This document shows positions 1 to 6,903 of a DNA stretch of 26,858 bases, one piece after another. Origin of the DNA: a virus; the IMG/VR virus record IMGVR_UViG_3300028025_004371, positions 1 to 26,858 of that record; one strand, 5' to 3'. Below the pieces are notes generated by a model, which was not told where the DNA came from, did no database searches, and saw only the letters and a program-made list of their open reading frames with translations. A program made the position numbers and the translations under genes. Numbering within the stretch: position 1 is the first letter of the stretch; every line of letters starts with the position of its first letter.

Positions 1-749
1 GAAAAACCATCAACAACCTCAACGAGTTCAATCTTGATATTGCTGCACAGCGAATCAATCGCTTCTGGAACTCGATTATTCGCATGGCAAAGATTCAACG
101 CCATGGTGCCAAAATTGATCGCCTTGTACTGATCTTGGGTGGCGATTTAATGACTGGCTACATCCACGAGGAACTAATGGAAAACAACGCCTTGTCTCCA
201 ACGCAGACAGTGTTGTGGCTTCAAGATCAGATCGCCAGCGGAGTTGAATTGCTATCCAAGCACTTTGGAGAAATTGTGATTCCATGTTGCTACGGGAATC
301 ACGGACGCAACACTCGCAAGCCACGTCATGCTACGGGCGCTGCAAACAGCTATGAGTGGATGCTTTACAAAACAATGGCGAAGCATCTTGCCGACAAGGC
401 TTCTTGGCACGTTTCTGACGGCTACCATTTGCTTCTGGACCTCTATGGCAAGACGCTCCGCATTCATCACGGAGACGGCTTACAATACCAAGGTGGCGTT
501 GGTGGATTGACCATCCCAGTTGAGAAGGCTATTTCTTCGTGGAACAAAGGTGTTCCAGCAGACCTAGACATCTTTGGTCATTGGCATCAAAGCCAGCAGA
601 ATCCAAAGTGGGTGTGTAACGGGAGCTTAATTGGCTTCAATGCTTACTCCATCGCCATCAAGGCACCTTACGAGCCACCATCACAGACTGGCTTTATCTT
701 TGACAAGCGATACGGAAGAACGGTCACGTTCCCAATCTTTGTCGATTAA
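1..749 (+). CDS. Calcineurin-like metallophosphoesterase (5' partial)
   Basis: This is a phosphoesterase of the calcineurin-like superfamily, whose members hydrolyse phosphomono- or diesters, including nucleic acid ends, with a two-metal centre. The frame is open from the left edge (first full codon at 3), and the residues before the internal ATG at 84 read as normal protein (NNLNEFNLDIAAQRINRFW). The gene therefore starts outside the window and the ATG at 84 is not its start. Counting from that ATG, the metal-binding motifs run in family order: GGD at 19-21, GNHGR at 71-75, HHGDG at 128-132 and GHWHQ at 165-169. The first family motif (DxH) should lie upstream of the window. The substrate cannot be read from the sequence; phage homologues are often placed near DNA metabolism genes. 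Stop is TAA at 747-749, and the next gene follows after 20 bases. Confidence 0.82.
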   Translation, partial: KTINNLNEFNLDIAAQRINRFWNSIIRMAKIQRHGAKIDRLVLILGGDLMTGYIHEELMENNALSPTQTVLWLQDQIASGVELLSKHFGEIVIPCCYGNHGRNTRKPRHATGAANSYEWMLYKTMAKHLADKASWHVSDGYHLLLDLYGKTLRIHHGDGLQYQGGVGGLTIPVEKAISSWNKGVPADLDIFGHWHQSQQNPKWVCNGSLIGFNAYSIAIKAPYEPPSQTGFIFDKRYGRTVTFPIFVD

Positions 750-769
750 CAACCATACCACAAAACCAA

Positions 770-1138
770 ATGAAATGGCAAAAGGCTATCGACAAGATCA
801 ACGCTGAAAAGTATTGCATTCCCCATGGTTGGGATACCAAGGAGCATATTGCCGAAGAGCTTCAATGCTCTCCAGAAAGAGTACATGACATGCTGAAAAA
901 CGGTGTCTCATCTGGAGCATTTGAGGCACAAGACTTCCCAGTTTGGGATGCTAAACGTCGCATGACAATTCGCGTTCGTTGTTACCGACAGAAGGAAGCA
1001 GCCAATGACAATCCTTCACTTGAAGATCGAATCAAGGCTTCTCTTGCTCGCAATCCAAATAAAACAAGCTATCAAATCAAAAATAATATTCGTGGGGCCA
1101 CCATAGCAATGGTTGATAGCATCCGCCAAAAACAGTGA
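770..1138 (+). CDS. Small protein with helix-turn-helix-like N-terminus, unknown function
   Basis: A 122-residue protein that I do not recognise. Residues 20-55 (GWDTKEHIAEELQCSPERVH) read like a winged or simple helix-turn-helix: a threonine-led helix, a Glu-Glu-Leu turn and a recognition-like helix. The middle is basic and beta-like (AKRRMTIRVRCYRQKE). The C-terminal 35 residues are polar and basic. This would suit a small DNA-binding or template-sensing role, but that is inference. The ATG follows an A-rich leader (accacaaaacca) with no Shine-Dalgarno sequence. Its TGA overlaps the GTG start of the next gene in a GTGA, which suggests coupled translation. Confidence 0.6.
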   Translation: MKWQKAIDKINAEKYCIPHGWDTKEHIAEELQCSPERVHDMLKNGVSSGAFEAQDFPVWDAKRRMTIRVRCYRQKEAANDNPSLEDRIKASLARNPNKTSYQIKNNIRGATIAMVDSIRQKQ

Positions 1139-1392
1139 AGGTTACTTCAATAACCGTTAAAAAGCGAAAGCTGGGCCGTCACAAGGCTTTAGGTCTTGCT
1201 TACGGCAACGGTAATATTGAGATTGACGAGCGTTTGCGCGGGCAGCACCACCTTCGTATTCTCATACATGAATTTCTCCATGAGTGGGAATGGATTCTGC
1301 CAGAGGAAGTTGTTGATACACTCAGCAGTGATCTGGCTAAATTCCTTCACAAGCATAACACTCGCATGATTGAGGAAGACAAACACCCATGA
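1135..1392 (+). CDS. Mini zinc-metalloprotease-like protein (HEFLH)
   Basis: An 85-residue protein with a clear zincin signature, HEFLH at residues 45-49, followed by acidic Glu57/Glu58 that could supply a third zinc ligand. The segment after it (EEVVDTLSSDLAKFLHKHN) is an amphipathic helix. The layout, a short beta-rich N-terminus followed by HExxH and one or two helices, matches small SprT/WSS1-like minimal metallopeptidases common in phages. The substrate is unknown. The start is GTG at 1135, overlapping the previous stop as GTGA. Its own TGA at 1390-1392 overlaps the ATG of the 33-residue membrane peptide. It may be a late-acting protease, but lysis versus virion maturation cannot be decided here. 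Confidence 0.65.
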   Translation: MKVTSITVKKRKLGRHKALGLAYGNGNIEIDERLRGQHHLRILIHEFLHEWEWILPEEVVDTLSSDLAKFLHKHNTRMIEEDKHP

Positions 1393-1490
1393 TTCAAGAT
1401 TTCTCTATCGCGCAGGTTTCTATTCTTGCGATAACCGCCATCTGCCTGCTTGTTTGGGGCATCATTATTGTTAGCTATCCAAAAGTATGA
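1389..1490 (+). CDS. 33-residue single-pass membrane peptide (holin-like candidate)
   Basis: A very short gene supported by context. ATG at 1389 overlaps the previous TGA as ATGA, and its own TGA overlaps the endolysin ATG at 1487, again as ATGA. It fills the gap between the two neighbours exactly. The product starts MIQDFSIAQVSILAITAI and continues CLLVWGIIIVSYPKV. Residues 8-29 are an uninterrupted hydrophobic span, enough for one transmembrane helix, with short polar ends. Its place directly before an endolysin suggests a holin, pinholin or other membrane-lesion role. It is much shorter than classical holins, so a regulatory membrane peptide is also possible. Confidence 0.55.
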   Translation: MIQDFSIAQVSILAITAICLLVWGIIIVSYPKV

Positions 1491-2050
1491 CTCAAAACGA
1501 AATTAAAAATATACAGGAAAAAGTTGGTGTTGAGGCGGATGGATTTTGGGGTCCCAAAAGCATGGAAGCTTGCCAAAAATATCTACGGAATCTAATGCCT
1601 TCCAGATCTCCATGGCCAGCGACTGATCAAGCAAGTCTAACTAAGTTCTATGGAAATGCCGGAGATCAATCACAATTGCGAATTATTGATGTTTCCAGCA
1701 TTGGAATAAAATATGACGGAAAGACAGTTAATTCCATCCGTTGCCATAACAAGTTGTCAGCGAGTTTGCTTCGTATTTTAACTGCAATCTCAAAGGGTCC
1801 GCATCGCAGAATCCTGGAAAAGTATGCGGGATGTTTTAATAATCGAGCAATGCGCGGAGGTAGCCTTCCAAGCCTACATGCTCGCGGTGCTGCTGTTGAT
1901 TTTGATCCAGACAATAATGGCAATCACGTTTCTTGGCCGACACGCGCAACGATGCCACTTGAGGTTATGGAGGAGTTTGCTAAAGAAGGTTGGATTGCTG
2001 CTGGCGCTTTTTGGGGCAGAGATGCGATGCACTTTCAGGCAACAAAATGA
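1487..2050 (+). CDS. Endolysin: peptidoglycan-binding domain plus M15 peptidase
   Basis: A 187-residue cell-wall hydrolase expected to cut peptide cross-links of peptidoglycan at lysis. Residues 4-35 form a short peptidoglycan-binding repeat with the signature GVEADGFWGPKS. Residues 65-187 are an M15-type (D-Ala-D-Ala/L-Ala-D-Glu peptidase) domain. It contains the zinc motif SxHxxGxAxD (Ser129, His131, Gly134, Asp138) and the C-terminal zinc histidine in DAMHFQ (His182). A linker of about 25 residues joins the domains. No signal peptide is visible, so export would need a holin; the 33-residue membrane peptide immediately upstream is the candidate. Start and stop overlap both neighbours by ATGA. 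Confidence 0.88.
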   Translation: MTQNEIKNIQEKVGVEADGFWGPKSMEACQKYLRNLMPSRSPWPATDQASLTKFYGNAGDQSQLRIIDVSSIGIKYDGKTVNSIRCHNKLSASLLRILTAISKGPHRRILEKYAGCFNNRAMRGGSLPSLHARGAAVDFDPDNNGNHVSWPTRATMPLEVMEEFAKEGWIAAGAFWGRDAMHFQATK

Positions 2051-2241
2051 CCGACTTTGAAGTCATCAAAAACCAGTTTGAGTCACGCGCTAAATGCCGT
2101 CATGGCAACTCGCCCAAGATCAATCACGACGGCTGTACTTGGATTGAATGCAAGCCAGAAGGCTGCAAGTGCATGATGGCAGATGGAGATGGCATTCCAC
2201 TTAGCCGTTTTCTAGCTGAGTGGGTAGAGAAGTTTGGTTGA
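2047..2241 (+). CDS. Small Cys/His-rich protein, unknown
   Basis: A 64-residue protein, not recognised. I start it at the ATG at 2047, which overlaps the endolysin stop as ATGA; the same frame is open upstream but that part lies inside the endolysin gene. Residues 17-42 hold a cluster of cysteines and histidines (CRHG, NHDGC, ECKPEGCKC) that could bind a metal or form disulfides. The C-terminal part (LSRFLAEWVEKFG) is an amphipathic helix. It is the last gene of the coupled lysis-type cassette. Its TGA abuts the stop of the opposite-strand gene with no spacer. Confidence 0.6.
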   Translation: MTDFEVIKNQFESRAKCRHGNSPKINHDGCTWIECKPEGCKCMMADGDGIPLSRFLAEWVEKFG

Positions 2242-2466
2242 TCACTCCAGACCTTCGTGCTTCCCAAGATATTTCGGTTTGTAGGAGGGGGTTATTTTCG
2301 CGGTCATGCAGACGCCATTCTGCCCCTTGAAGAACTGAATCTCATAGTTTGAACAAAGCCCGTGTTCAATATTTCGCCTGATCAAAGGAGCGGCAAACTC
2401 TGGCTCAAATACAGTCGCTTGCAGCATCGTCAGCGCATCTTCAATAGTCTCAACTTCATGGTTCAT
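2242..2466 (-). CDS. Hypothetical protein, 74 aa
   Basis: Not recognised. A soluble, acidic-to-neutral small protein with an N-terminal helix (VETIEDALTMLQ) and a beta-rich C-terminal half (YEIQFFKGQNGVCMTAKITP). It has no membrane segment or metal motif. It starts at ATG 2466 with no Shine-Dalgarno sequence and ends against the convergent plus-strand gene with no spacer. It belongs to a two-gene minus-strand island with the 69-residue gene, set between the lysis-type cassette and the terminase. Confidence 0.5.
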   Translation of the reverse strand: MNHEVETIEDALTMLQATVFEPEFAAPLIRRNIEHGLCSNYEIQFFKGQNGVCMTAKITPSYKPKYLGKHEGLE

Positions 2467-2506
2467 AATTTTGCAGATATGACATCGTAAATTGACTTAT
2501 CGCAAG

Positions 2507-2716
2507 TCACTTCTGCAACCGCTGCCCAAAGACCGGCCTTGGCTTTCTAAAGACCACCTTCTTTACCTCAATCTTTGGTTGAGGTATATCGTGATGAACC
2601 CTGCGAGTTGCGTTCCAAGCATGGAATTGGCTGGATGTCATAACATCCTTGCTGCATAGACAACAACCTTGCCACAGAGATCGCCCGTTTTTATAACAAG
2701 TTTGGCAGATGTTCAT
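2507..2716 (-). CDS. Small CxxC protein, possible zinc ribbon or HNH remnant
   Basis: A 69-residue protein with paired cysteines near the N-terminus: CQTC at residues 4-7 and CCLC at 18-21. An SSQFHAWN segment and a basic C-terminus (KKVVFRKPRPVFGQRLQK) follow. The cysteine pairs are spaced as in a small zinc knuckle, suggesting nucleic-acid contact, but no family is identifiable. It could also be the N-terminal remnant of a longer Cys-rich phage protein. Start ATG 2716 lies beside a TATAAT box that more likely serves the terminase on the other strand. Confidence 0.5.
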   Translation of the reverse strand: MNICQTCYKNGRSLWQGCCLCSKDVMTSSQFHAWNATRRVHHDIPQPKIEVKKVVFRKPRPVFGQRLQK

Positions 2717-2728
2717 AGATCATATAAT
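2702..2728 (+). promoter_or_regulatory. Candidate promoter upstream of the terminase
   Basis: TATAAT at 2723-2728 is a perfect sigma70-type -10 box, 39 bases before the terminase ATG. The best upstream match, TTGGCA at 2702-2707, is spaced 15 bases away, shorter than the ideal 17. The -35 assignment is therefore weak. The AT-rich stretch also lies just upstream of the minus-strand gene starting at 2716. Confidence 0.35.
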
Positions 2729-2767
2729 ATTGAAACTTACCAGTTCTGAACTACCCATTCAACAGAT

Positions 2768-4576
2768 ATGAAGCAGAAGCCCCAAAAATCTCGCGTCGTC
2801 CAACTAACGCGAGGACCAATCGAGACGTATGGCATCAAGTTTGATCATCAATTCGGCAATCAACTGGATGTCGAGTTGATCTTCCTCAAGTGTCCAACGG
2901 GTTCGTTATTCGGTTGGAAAGGCGATAAAAACCCACAAGGAAAGCCTGCGTGGATTCATTTCGTCAACGCGGTGAACCTCATCTGGAACTATCCAGGAAG
3001 TAGAACTCCGTTCATGTGGCATCCTTGGGCGATCAAGATGGCAAAAGCCGCATTTGAGAATAAGCGTCTCGCGATCTCATCCGGTGGTTCTGGCGGCAAG
3101 ACTGGTTTGTTCGCCGTTTACTGTCTCGTTTGGTGGTTGGCAAATCCATACAAGAACGTCGTTCTCGTCAACACCACGACCATCAAGGACTCGATGGGGC
3201 GTATCTGGGGCCAGATTACTCGTTACTTCAATGGCATGGCTGGAGCACCTCCTGGCAAGTTGGTTGAGTCTTCTCACTGCATTAAGTCGATGGACTTGAA
3301 CACTGGCGTTGTAATGGATGAATATGGCATTCGACTGTTTCCAGGTGAGCAAAGCAAAGCCGCTGAATCCTCACGCGCCATTCGAGGTCAGAAGCATGGT
3401 CCTGGCGGTAAGCTCATTGTTGTTCTGGACGAGTGCGCTGAACTTTCGCCATCCATCATCAATACGTTCGAGGAAAACTTGACCCAGAATCCAAATGTCC
3501 AGCTTATCGCGCTAGCCAACGCCAATTCGCCATTCGATACCTTTGGGCAGCTTTGTGAGCCTATTCCTGGAGGATGGGACAGCTACAACCCAGATTGGGA
3601 TGAATGGAAAGGGAAGGGCGCTCACGTCATCCGCATCAATAACGAAACATCGCCAAACATCATTGAGGGTAAAACGATCTACCCGTTCTTGATGACTCGT
3701 GAGATGTTGGAAGAAAAGCGAGAAAAGCTAGGCCAGCATACGCGAGCTTACTGGCGAGGTGTCCTTGGTGCGTTCCTTCTTGATGGAGACGATGACAATA
3801 TTTATTCGCCAGCTGAAATCATTAAGACGCCCAAGGATTGCGTGTGGCAGGGGATTCCAACAAAGGTATGCGGCATCGACCTTTCATATACCAGTGGTGG
3901 CGACAAAACGGTGATGACGATTGGCTCTATTGGCATCTGCACTGATGGCAAGAAACGACTCAAGTTTGAGCGCCATATCCTTCTCAATGACGATGCCAGC
4001 AAACGCGATGTTGACCGCACTACGCAGCTTATTGAGCAGATTAAAGACATCTGTAAGAAAGACGGAATCGACATCAAGGATGTGGCAATTGATGCGTCTG
4101 CTGGTGGTGGCAAAACTTTTGCTGACGCCATGTGGAGCAAGTGGGGGAATACCTTCTTGCGTGTGGACTTCGGTGGCAAGGCTTCGGATCGTCCTGTGTC
4201 TGCTGCGGATCGTGAGAAATCGAGTGTAAGGTATGCTAACAGAGTTAGCGAACTTTGGGGCTGTGGCAAAGAACTGATTCGTTGCGATCAGTTACGCAAC
4301 ATCACAAAGGAGATGGCTGACGAGATGACTGTTCGTAAGTATAAAGACAACAAGGCACTTGATGGAGGATCACGCATCAAGGTTGAGTCCAAAGTCGATA
4401 TGAAGCGCAGAACAGGTAAGTCGCCGGACGTTTATGACAGCGCCTGCGTTCTTATTGAGCTTTGCCGTGAGAAACATGGACTCTCAAGTATCGACAAGCC
4501 GGGAAATCACAATCCCGGCAAACCAAATCCATTGCAGAAGAGATTCAAGCAGTTGGCTGGCCTGTGGGCTGCTTAA
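2768..4576 (+). CDS. terL: Terminase large subunit (ATPase and nuclease)
   Basis: The motor of DNA packaging: it cuts the concatemer and pumps DNA into the prohead at the portal. At 602 residues it is somewhat long for the family. The N-terminal ATPase has a Walker A-type motif SGGSGGKT (105-112), Walker B VVLDE (218-222) and the coupling motif ALANAN (about 248-253). The RNase H-fold nuclease has acidic residues in the expected order: GIDLSY (Asp371), AIDASAGGG (Asp442) and SPDVYDS (Asp554/Asp557). No small terminase is recognised nearby. The ATG at 2768 has no Shine-Dalgarno sequence. The stop TAA shares a palindromic TTAA with the convergent thyX stop. Portal and capsid genes are not next to it, which is unusual for a compact head module. 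Confidence 0.93.
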   Translation: MKQKPQKSRVVQLTRGPIETYGIKFDHQFGNQLDVELIFLKCPTGSLFGWKGDKNPQGKPAWIHFVNAVNLIWNYPGSRTPFMWHPWAIKMAKAAFENKRLAISSGGSGGKTGLFAVYCLVWWLANPYKNVVLVNTTTIKDSMGRIWGQITRYFNGMAGAPPGKLVESSHCIKSMDLNTGVVMDEYGIRLFPGEQSKAAESSRAIRGQKHGPGGKLIVVLDECAELSPSIINTFEENLTQNPNVQLIALANANSPFDTFGQLCEPIPGGWDSYNPDWDEWKGKGAHVIRINNETSPNIIEGKTIYPFLMTREMLEEKREKLGQHTRAYWRGVLGAFLLDGDDDNIYSPAEIIKTPKDCVWQGIPTKVCGIDLSYTSGGDKTVMTIGSIGICTDGKKRLKFERHILLNDDASKRDVDRTTQLIEQIKDICKKDGIDIKDVAIDASAGGGKTFADAMWSKWGNTFLRVDFGGKASDRPVSAADREKSSVRYANRVSELWGCGKELIRCDQLRNITKEMADEMTVRKYKDNKALDGGSRIKVESKVDMKRRTGKSPDVYDSACVLIELCREKHGLSSIDKPGNHNPGKPNPLQKRFKQLAGLWAA

Positions 4577-5262
4577 TATCCAAAAGCCTCAAGCGTGTGC
4601 TTGAAAGGATTGCCTTCGATGTTCTTGACAAGCTCAAGCATAGTAGCAGCAATGTCTCGAATTTCTTTTTGAGCATCTGGCTTGTTACGCAATGCCAAGA
4701 AGTGATGAAAGCTCCGCCAGTTGAACATTACATCGGCTTGAATCTGGCTGTTGTATGACTTGAAGAAGCGAGCACTTTCTTTGGCGCGTTTGCGACCAAG
4801 AATAGGCTCAAGGTCTTTGAGGCAGGCATGGTATAAAGTATTTCCCATTCTTGTATATTCTTCAAGAATATTAGACCATGAATTTTCTGTTGTCGCAATC
4901 GGGCAATCAGAAGAACCCACATCATGAGTTGGGTAAATACCATCCCAATCATCAGGAAGATAATACTTGTCTTCCTTTAGCTCTTTATACCGAGCACTCT
5001 CTCCATTGATTGAAACGCCAATGCGATGCTTGAGCAGATGAATATGGCTAGCAATGTCGCAATCCACAAGAAAGTGAAGACTGCTTTTTTCAAAAGGTGT
5101 ATGGTGACCTGCATCTGCTAGCATTTTTAATAGTTTAGGAATGCGCTCTCGTTTTTCATCTGTGATTTCTCTGCTGGTGCTTGTCCATGCAGAGCAAGCA
5201 TGAATTTCATCGCTGCCGTAATATCCGATCAGTTCTATTTTGTTGTTCATATTGATAATCAA
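4573..5262 (-). CDS. thyX: Flavin-dependent thymidylate synthase ThyX
   Basis: Makes dTMP from dUMP using methylene-tetrahydrofolate, FAD and NADPH; in phages it boosts thymidylate supply for replication. At 229 residues the length is typical. The signature region is KHRIGVSINGESARY (78-92). It corresponds to the family RHRx7S motif but has Lys for the first Arg and one extra residue before the Ser. The C-terminal stretch (RFFKSYNSQIQADVMFNW, then HHFLALRN and AQKEIRDIA) is also ThyX-like. The start is either TTG 5262, which overlaps the regulator's stop as TTGA and has GAAGGTG 8 bases upstream, or ATG 5250. I favour TTG because the same TTGA arrangement recurs at 10147. It is the last gene of the minus-strand cluster. 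Confidence 0.9.
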   Translation of the reverse strand: MIINMNNKIELIGYYGSDEIHACSAWTSTSREITDEKRERIPKLLKMLADAGHHTPFEKSSLHFLVDCDIASHIHLLKHRIGVSINGESARYKELKEDKYYLPDDWDGIYPTHDVGSSDCPIATTENSWSNILEEYTRMGNTLYHACLKDLEPILGRKRAKESARFFKSYNSQIQADVMFNWRSFHHFLALRNKPDAQKEIRDIAATMLELVKNIEGNPFKHTLEAFGY

Positions 5263-5516
5263 AATCCGTTCACCTTCGGCATCAGCACAACCTCTATCGC
5301 TTCTTCTCCAATAAGCTGATCAAGAGTTACTTTGTACATCCTTGCCATCTTTAAGGCGGCATCAACAGTCAGTTCAAAGCAGTCTTTTTCTAGCTGCGAG
5401 CACCAACTTGAGGCACGTCCCATGTGCTCATTTACTGCTTGCTGACTCAAGCAGTTGATCTCTCGGAGGATTCGATAGCGTTGACCTTGCGTGGTTTTTA
5501 CTTGTATTGGTTTCAT
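5259..5516 (-). CDS. Cro/CI-type helix-turn-helix regulator
   Basis: An 85-residue DNA-binding protein of the XRE (Cro/CI) fold. Residues 11-70 give the five-helix pattern: GQRYRILREINCLSQQAV, then SSWCSQLEKD as the recognition helix and following turn, then VDAALKMARMYKVTLDQLIG. There is no dimerisation or protease domain, so it is Cro-like rather than a full CI repressor. It is translationally coupled to thyX (TTGA overlap) and may control this minus-strand cluster. A 12-base dyad lies 20 bases before its start. Lytic or lysogenic control cannot be inferred because no integrase is visible. Confidence 0.82.
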   Translation of the reverse strand: MKPIQVKTTQGQRYRILREINCLSQQAVNEHMGRASSWCSQLEKDCFELTVDAALKMARMYKVTLDQLIGEEAIEVVLMPKVNGF

Positions 5517-5535
5517 ATAGTCATCAATCTTATCA

Positions 5536-5547
5536 CGTTATTTAACG
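5536..5547. promoter_or_regulatory. Candidate operator dyad CGTTA-TT-TAACG
   Basis: A perfect 5+5 inverted repeat with a 2-base centre (CGTTATTTAACG), 20 bases upstream of the helix-turn-helix gene's ATG and just past the stop of the 58-residue gene. Size and place suit autoregulation by a Cro-like dimer. Only one copy was noticed, so support is weak. Confidence 0.25.
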
Positions 5548-5556
5548 CGATGCAAA

Positions 5557-5733
5557 TTATTTCGCTTTTACGACTTCAACTTTAACGAATGGAAGCATGA
5601 GGACATTGATGGTCTTATTCTTCCCAAGGGTGAATGAGTGCGTCACCGCCTTGAATACAGACTTTTTGAGCATCATGACGCCGTGATAGCGAAAGATTGA
5701 ACCGTTGGCGAGTCGGTAGTAGCGGATCATCAT
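5557..5733 (-). CDS. 58-residue basic protein, unknown
   Basis: A short gene filling the gap between the HNH gene and the helix-turn-helix gene. The start ATG-ATG (5733 or 5730) abuts the HNH stop with no spacer (TAAATGATG), and the frame runs 58 codons to TAA at 5557. The product begins MMIRYYRLANGSIFRYHG, is rich in Lys/Arg and aromatic residues, and ends in VEVVKAK. The pattern is beta-like, with no metal motif or membrane helix. It is not recognised. Its exact fit between neighbours on the same strand is the main evidence that it is real. Confidence 0.5.
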   Translation of the reverse strand: MMIRYYRLANGSIFRYHGVMMLKKSVFKAVTHSFTLGKNKTINVLMLPFVKVEVVKAK

Positions 5734-6540
5734 TTATTCAGTTGGGATACATGGCTTTTTCCATACTAGTGAGACACCATCTAAAAATCGTTGATGCCTT
5801 GCTCTCAAGTTGATTCCATAACAATTTCTAAAACTTTCAACAGTATCAATTATTTTTGGCATGCTTTTAATCCATTCATTCCACTCAAAATTAAACTTGT
5901 TGGCGTTCCATTTACTGTCAGGTTTTGACCCATGTCGATCAATTGGTTTTGTAACTGAGTTAGTTGGACCGATGCCCAATATTAATCGGTAAGATTTTGC
6001 TGTTTTGCCATTCTTTAAAGATCGAAGGCGCATAAGTATTTTTTTATTTCCCTTCTTTCCAAGCGTTTGCCTCAACTCTTTTACAAGAAGATTTATGGTT
6101 CGATTTCTATCCTTGATCGGGACTTTTGGAAGGGCTTGTTGTGCGCTCTCAAATGGGTATAGCGGATCAATCTTCGCTCTGAAATCATGGTACGAGCTTG
6201 GTATAGAATCTGGATGTTCATTGAGAATTGAGTTATTTTTCGCTTTTTTCTTATTGGACTTCTGTTTTCGCTTCTTTTTCAAACCGTGCTCCTCCGCATG
6301 ATGTGCAGAGCACAAAACCTGAAGATCGCTTGTCCGCACATCGTAAATATCTCGGTATCGAATATGGTGAACCTCGATTGACTCTGTTTCTCCGCAAATC
6401 TCACATTTCCTACCAACCTCTCTAAATTTTGCGCTTCTCAATATGCTCCAATGCTCTGATCTCAGGTACACCTTGGCGTACCACTTTTTTTGCGTCAGTC
6501 CGCTCTGTTCAATCTCTAGTTTGTAGGCTGGTTTAATCAT
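5734..6540 (-). CDS. HNH endonuclease family protein
   Basis: A 268-residue protein with an HNH (beta-beta-alpha-metal) nuclease domain near the N-terminus. It shows CEIC (Cys46, Cys49) for structural zinc, EVHHI (His58, His59) as the catalytic histidine region, and LCSAHHAEEH (Cys77, His80, His81) closing the fold. A strongly basic lysine tract follows (about 88-100), which would aid DNA binding. The remaining 165 residues are unassigned and end near a Trp-rich stretch. It could be a free-standing homing endonuclease or a packaging-associated HNH. It is first in the minus-strand cluster, with GGAAAG a few bases before its ATG. The upstream region is an unusually structured intergenic stretch. 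Confidence 0.8.
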   Translation of the reverse strand: MIKPAYKLEIEQSGLTQKKWYAKVYLRSEHWSILRSAKFREVGRKCEICGETESIEVHHIRYRDIYDVRTSDLQVLCSAHHAEEHGLKKKRKQKSNKKKAKNNSILNEHPDSIPSSYHDFRAKIDPLYPFESAQQALPKVPIKDRNRTINLLVKELRQTLGKKGNKKILMRLRSLKNGKTAKSYRLILGIGPTNSVTKPIDRHGSKPDSKWNANKFNFEWNEWIKSMPKIIDTVESFRNCYGINLRARHQRFLDGVSLVWKKPCIPTE

Positions 6541-6571
6541 TTACTTTCCAACGGGCTTAATTCGTTTCGAT

Positions 6572-6608
6572 GCACTAACAGACCCCGGCTAAGGAAGTCT
6601 GTTAGTGC
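6572..6608. repeat. Perfect 12-bp inverted repeat (hairpin)
   Basis: GCACTAACAGAC at 6572-6583 and its exact reverse complement GTCTGTTAGTGC at 6597-6608 flank a 13-base loop. It lies 32 bases upstream of the HNH gene, so in the minus direction it would form in that gene's 5' leader. No T-run follows on either side, which argues against a standard terminator. Confidence 0.7.
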
Positions 6609-6679
6609 TTTAGTGAGACTTTCCACGCGGGAATCATCGCCCTTCAACACTTCGGTTTCCCGAATCCGGCACGTCCAGC

Positions 6680-6702
6680 GGTCACCTGACCTAGACTAGT
6701 CT
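6680..6702. repeat. Adjacent dyads GGTCA-CC-TGACC and AGACTAGTCT
   Basis: Two perfect dyads lie almost back to back: a 5+5 repeat at 6680-6691 and a 10-base palindrome at 6693-6702. These are the size of protein-binding sites more than RNA stems, and could be operators within the divergent region. Confidence 0.4.
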
Positions 6703-6810
6703 TCTTTCGTGGACTCCGGCAGACTCCATTGCTGGAATGCATTAAGCCAGTCGGTAAGATTGGCCCCGCTCCTTCACATATAGGCTCGTCAAAACAAACG
6801 GTTTCCTACT

Positions 6811-6845
6811 GTTACACGCCAGTTTTTGAAAAACTGGTAACTTTT
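6811..6845 (+). terminator. Stem-loop followed by CTTTT (weak terminator-like)
   Basis: CCAGTTTTT at 6819-6827 pairs with AAAAACTGG at 6829-6837 (effective stem about 7 with a small loop). It is extended by GTTA/TAAC at 6811-6814 and 6838-6841 and followed by CTTTTA. It would stop plus-strand transcripts entering from the left, or act as 5' leader structure of the structural operon. The T-run is short. Confidence 0.3.
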
Positions 6846-6872
6846 AGTGTGGGGATGCCCACTGTACGCAAA

Positions 6873-6903
6873 GAGGCCGACATCGTGGAGCAATGTCGGC
6901 CTC
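6873..6903. repeat. Perfect 11-bp inverted repeat (hairpin)
   Basis: GAGGCCGACAT at 6873-6883 pairs exactly with ATGTCGGCCTC at 6893-6903 across a 9-base loop. The arm contains an in-frame ATG at 6893 that would lengthen the next gene. A GC-rich stem makes that ATG an unlikely start, so I place the gene start downstream at 7013. Confidence 0.65.

Noticed and set aside
3802-4269. 155-codon minus-strand frame inside the terminase
   Set aside because: It is antisense to the conserved nuclease domain and its Ser/Leu/Arg-rich product fits a shadow frame.
6541-6892. tRNA gene or complete group I intron
   Set aside because: No cloverleaf with a T-loop was found on either strand. Only a P4-like pairing was seen for the intron, with no convincing P7/S element and no interrupted gene. 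A covariance search would settle it.
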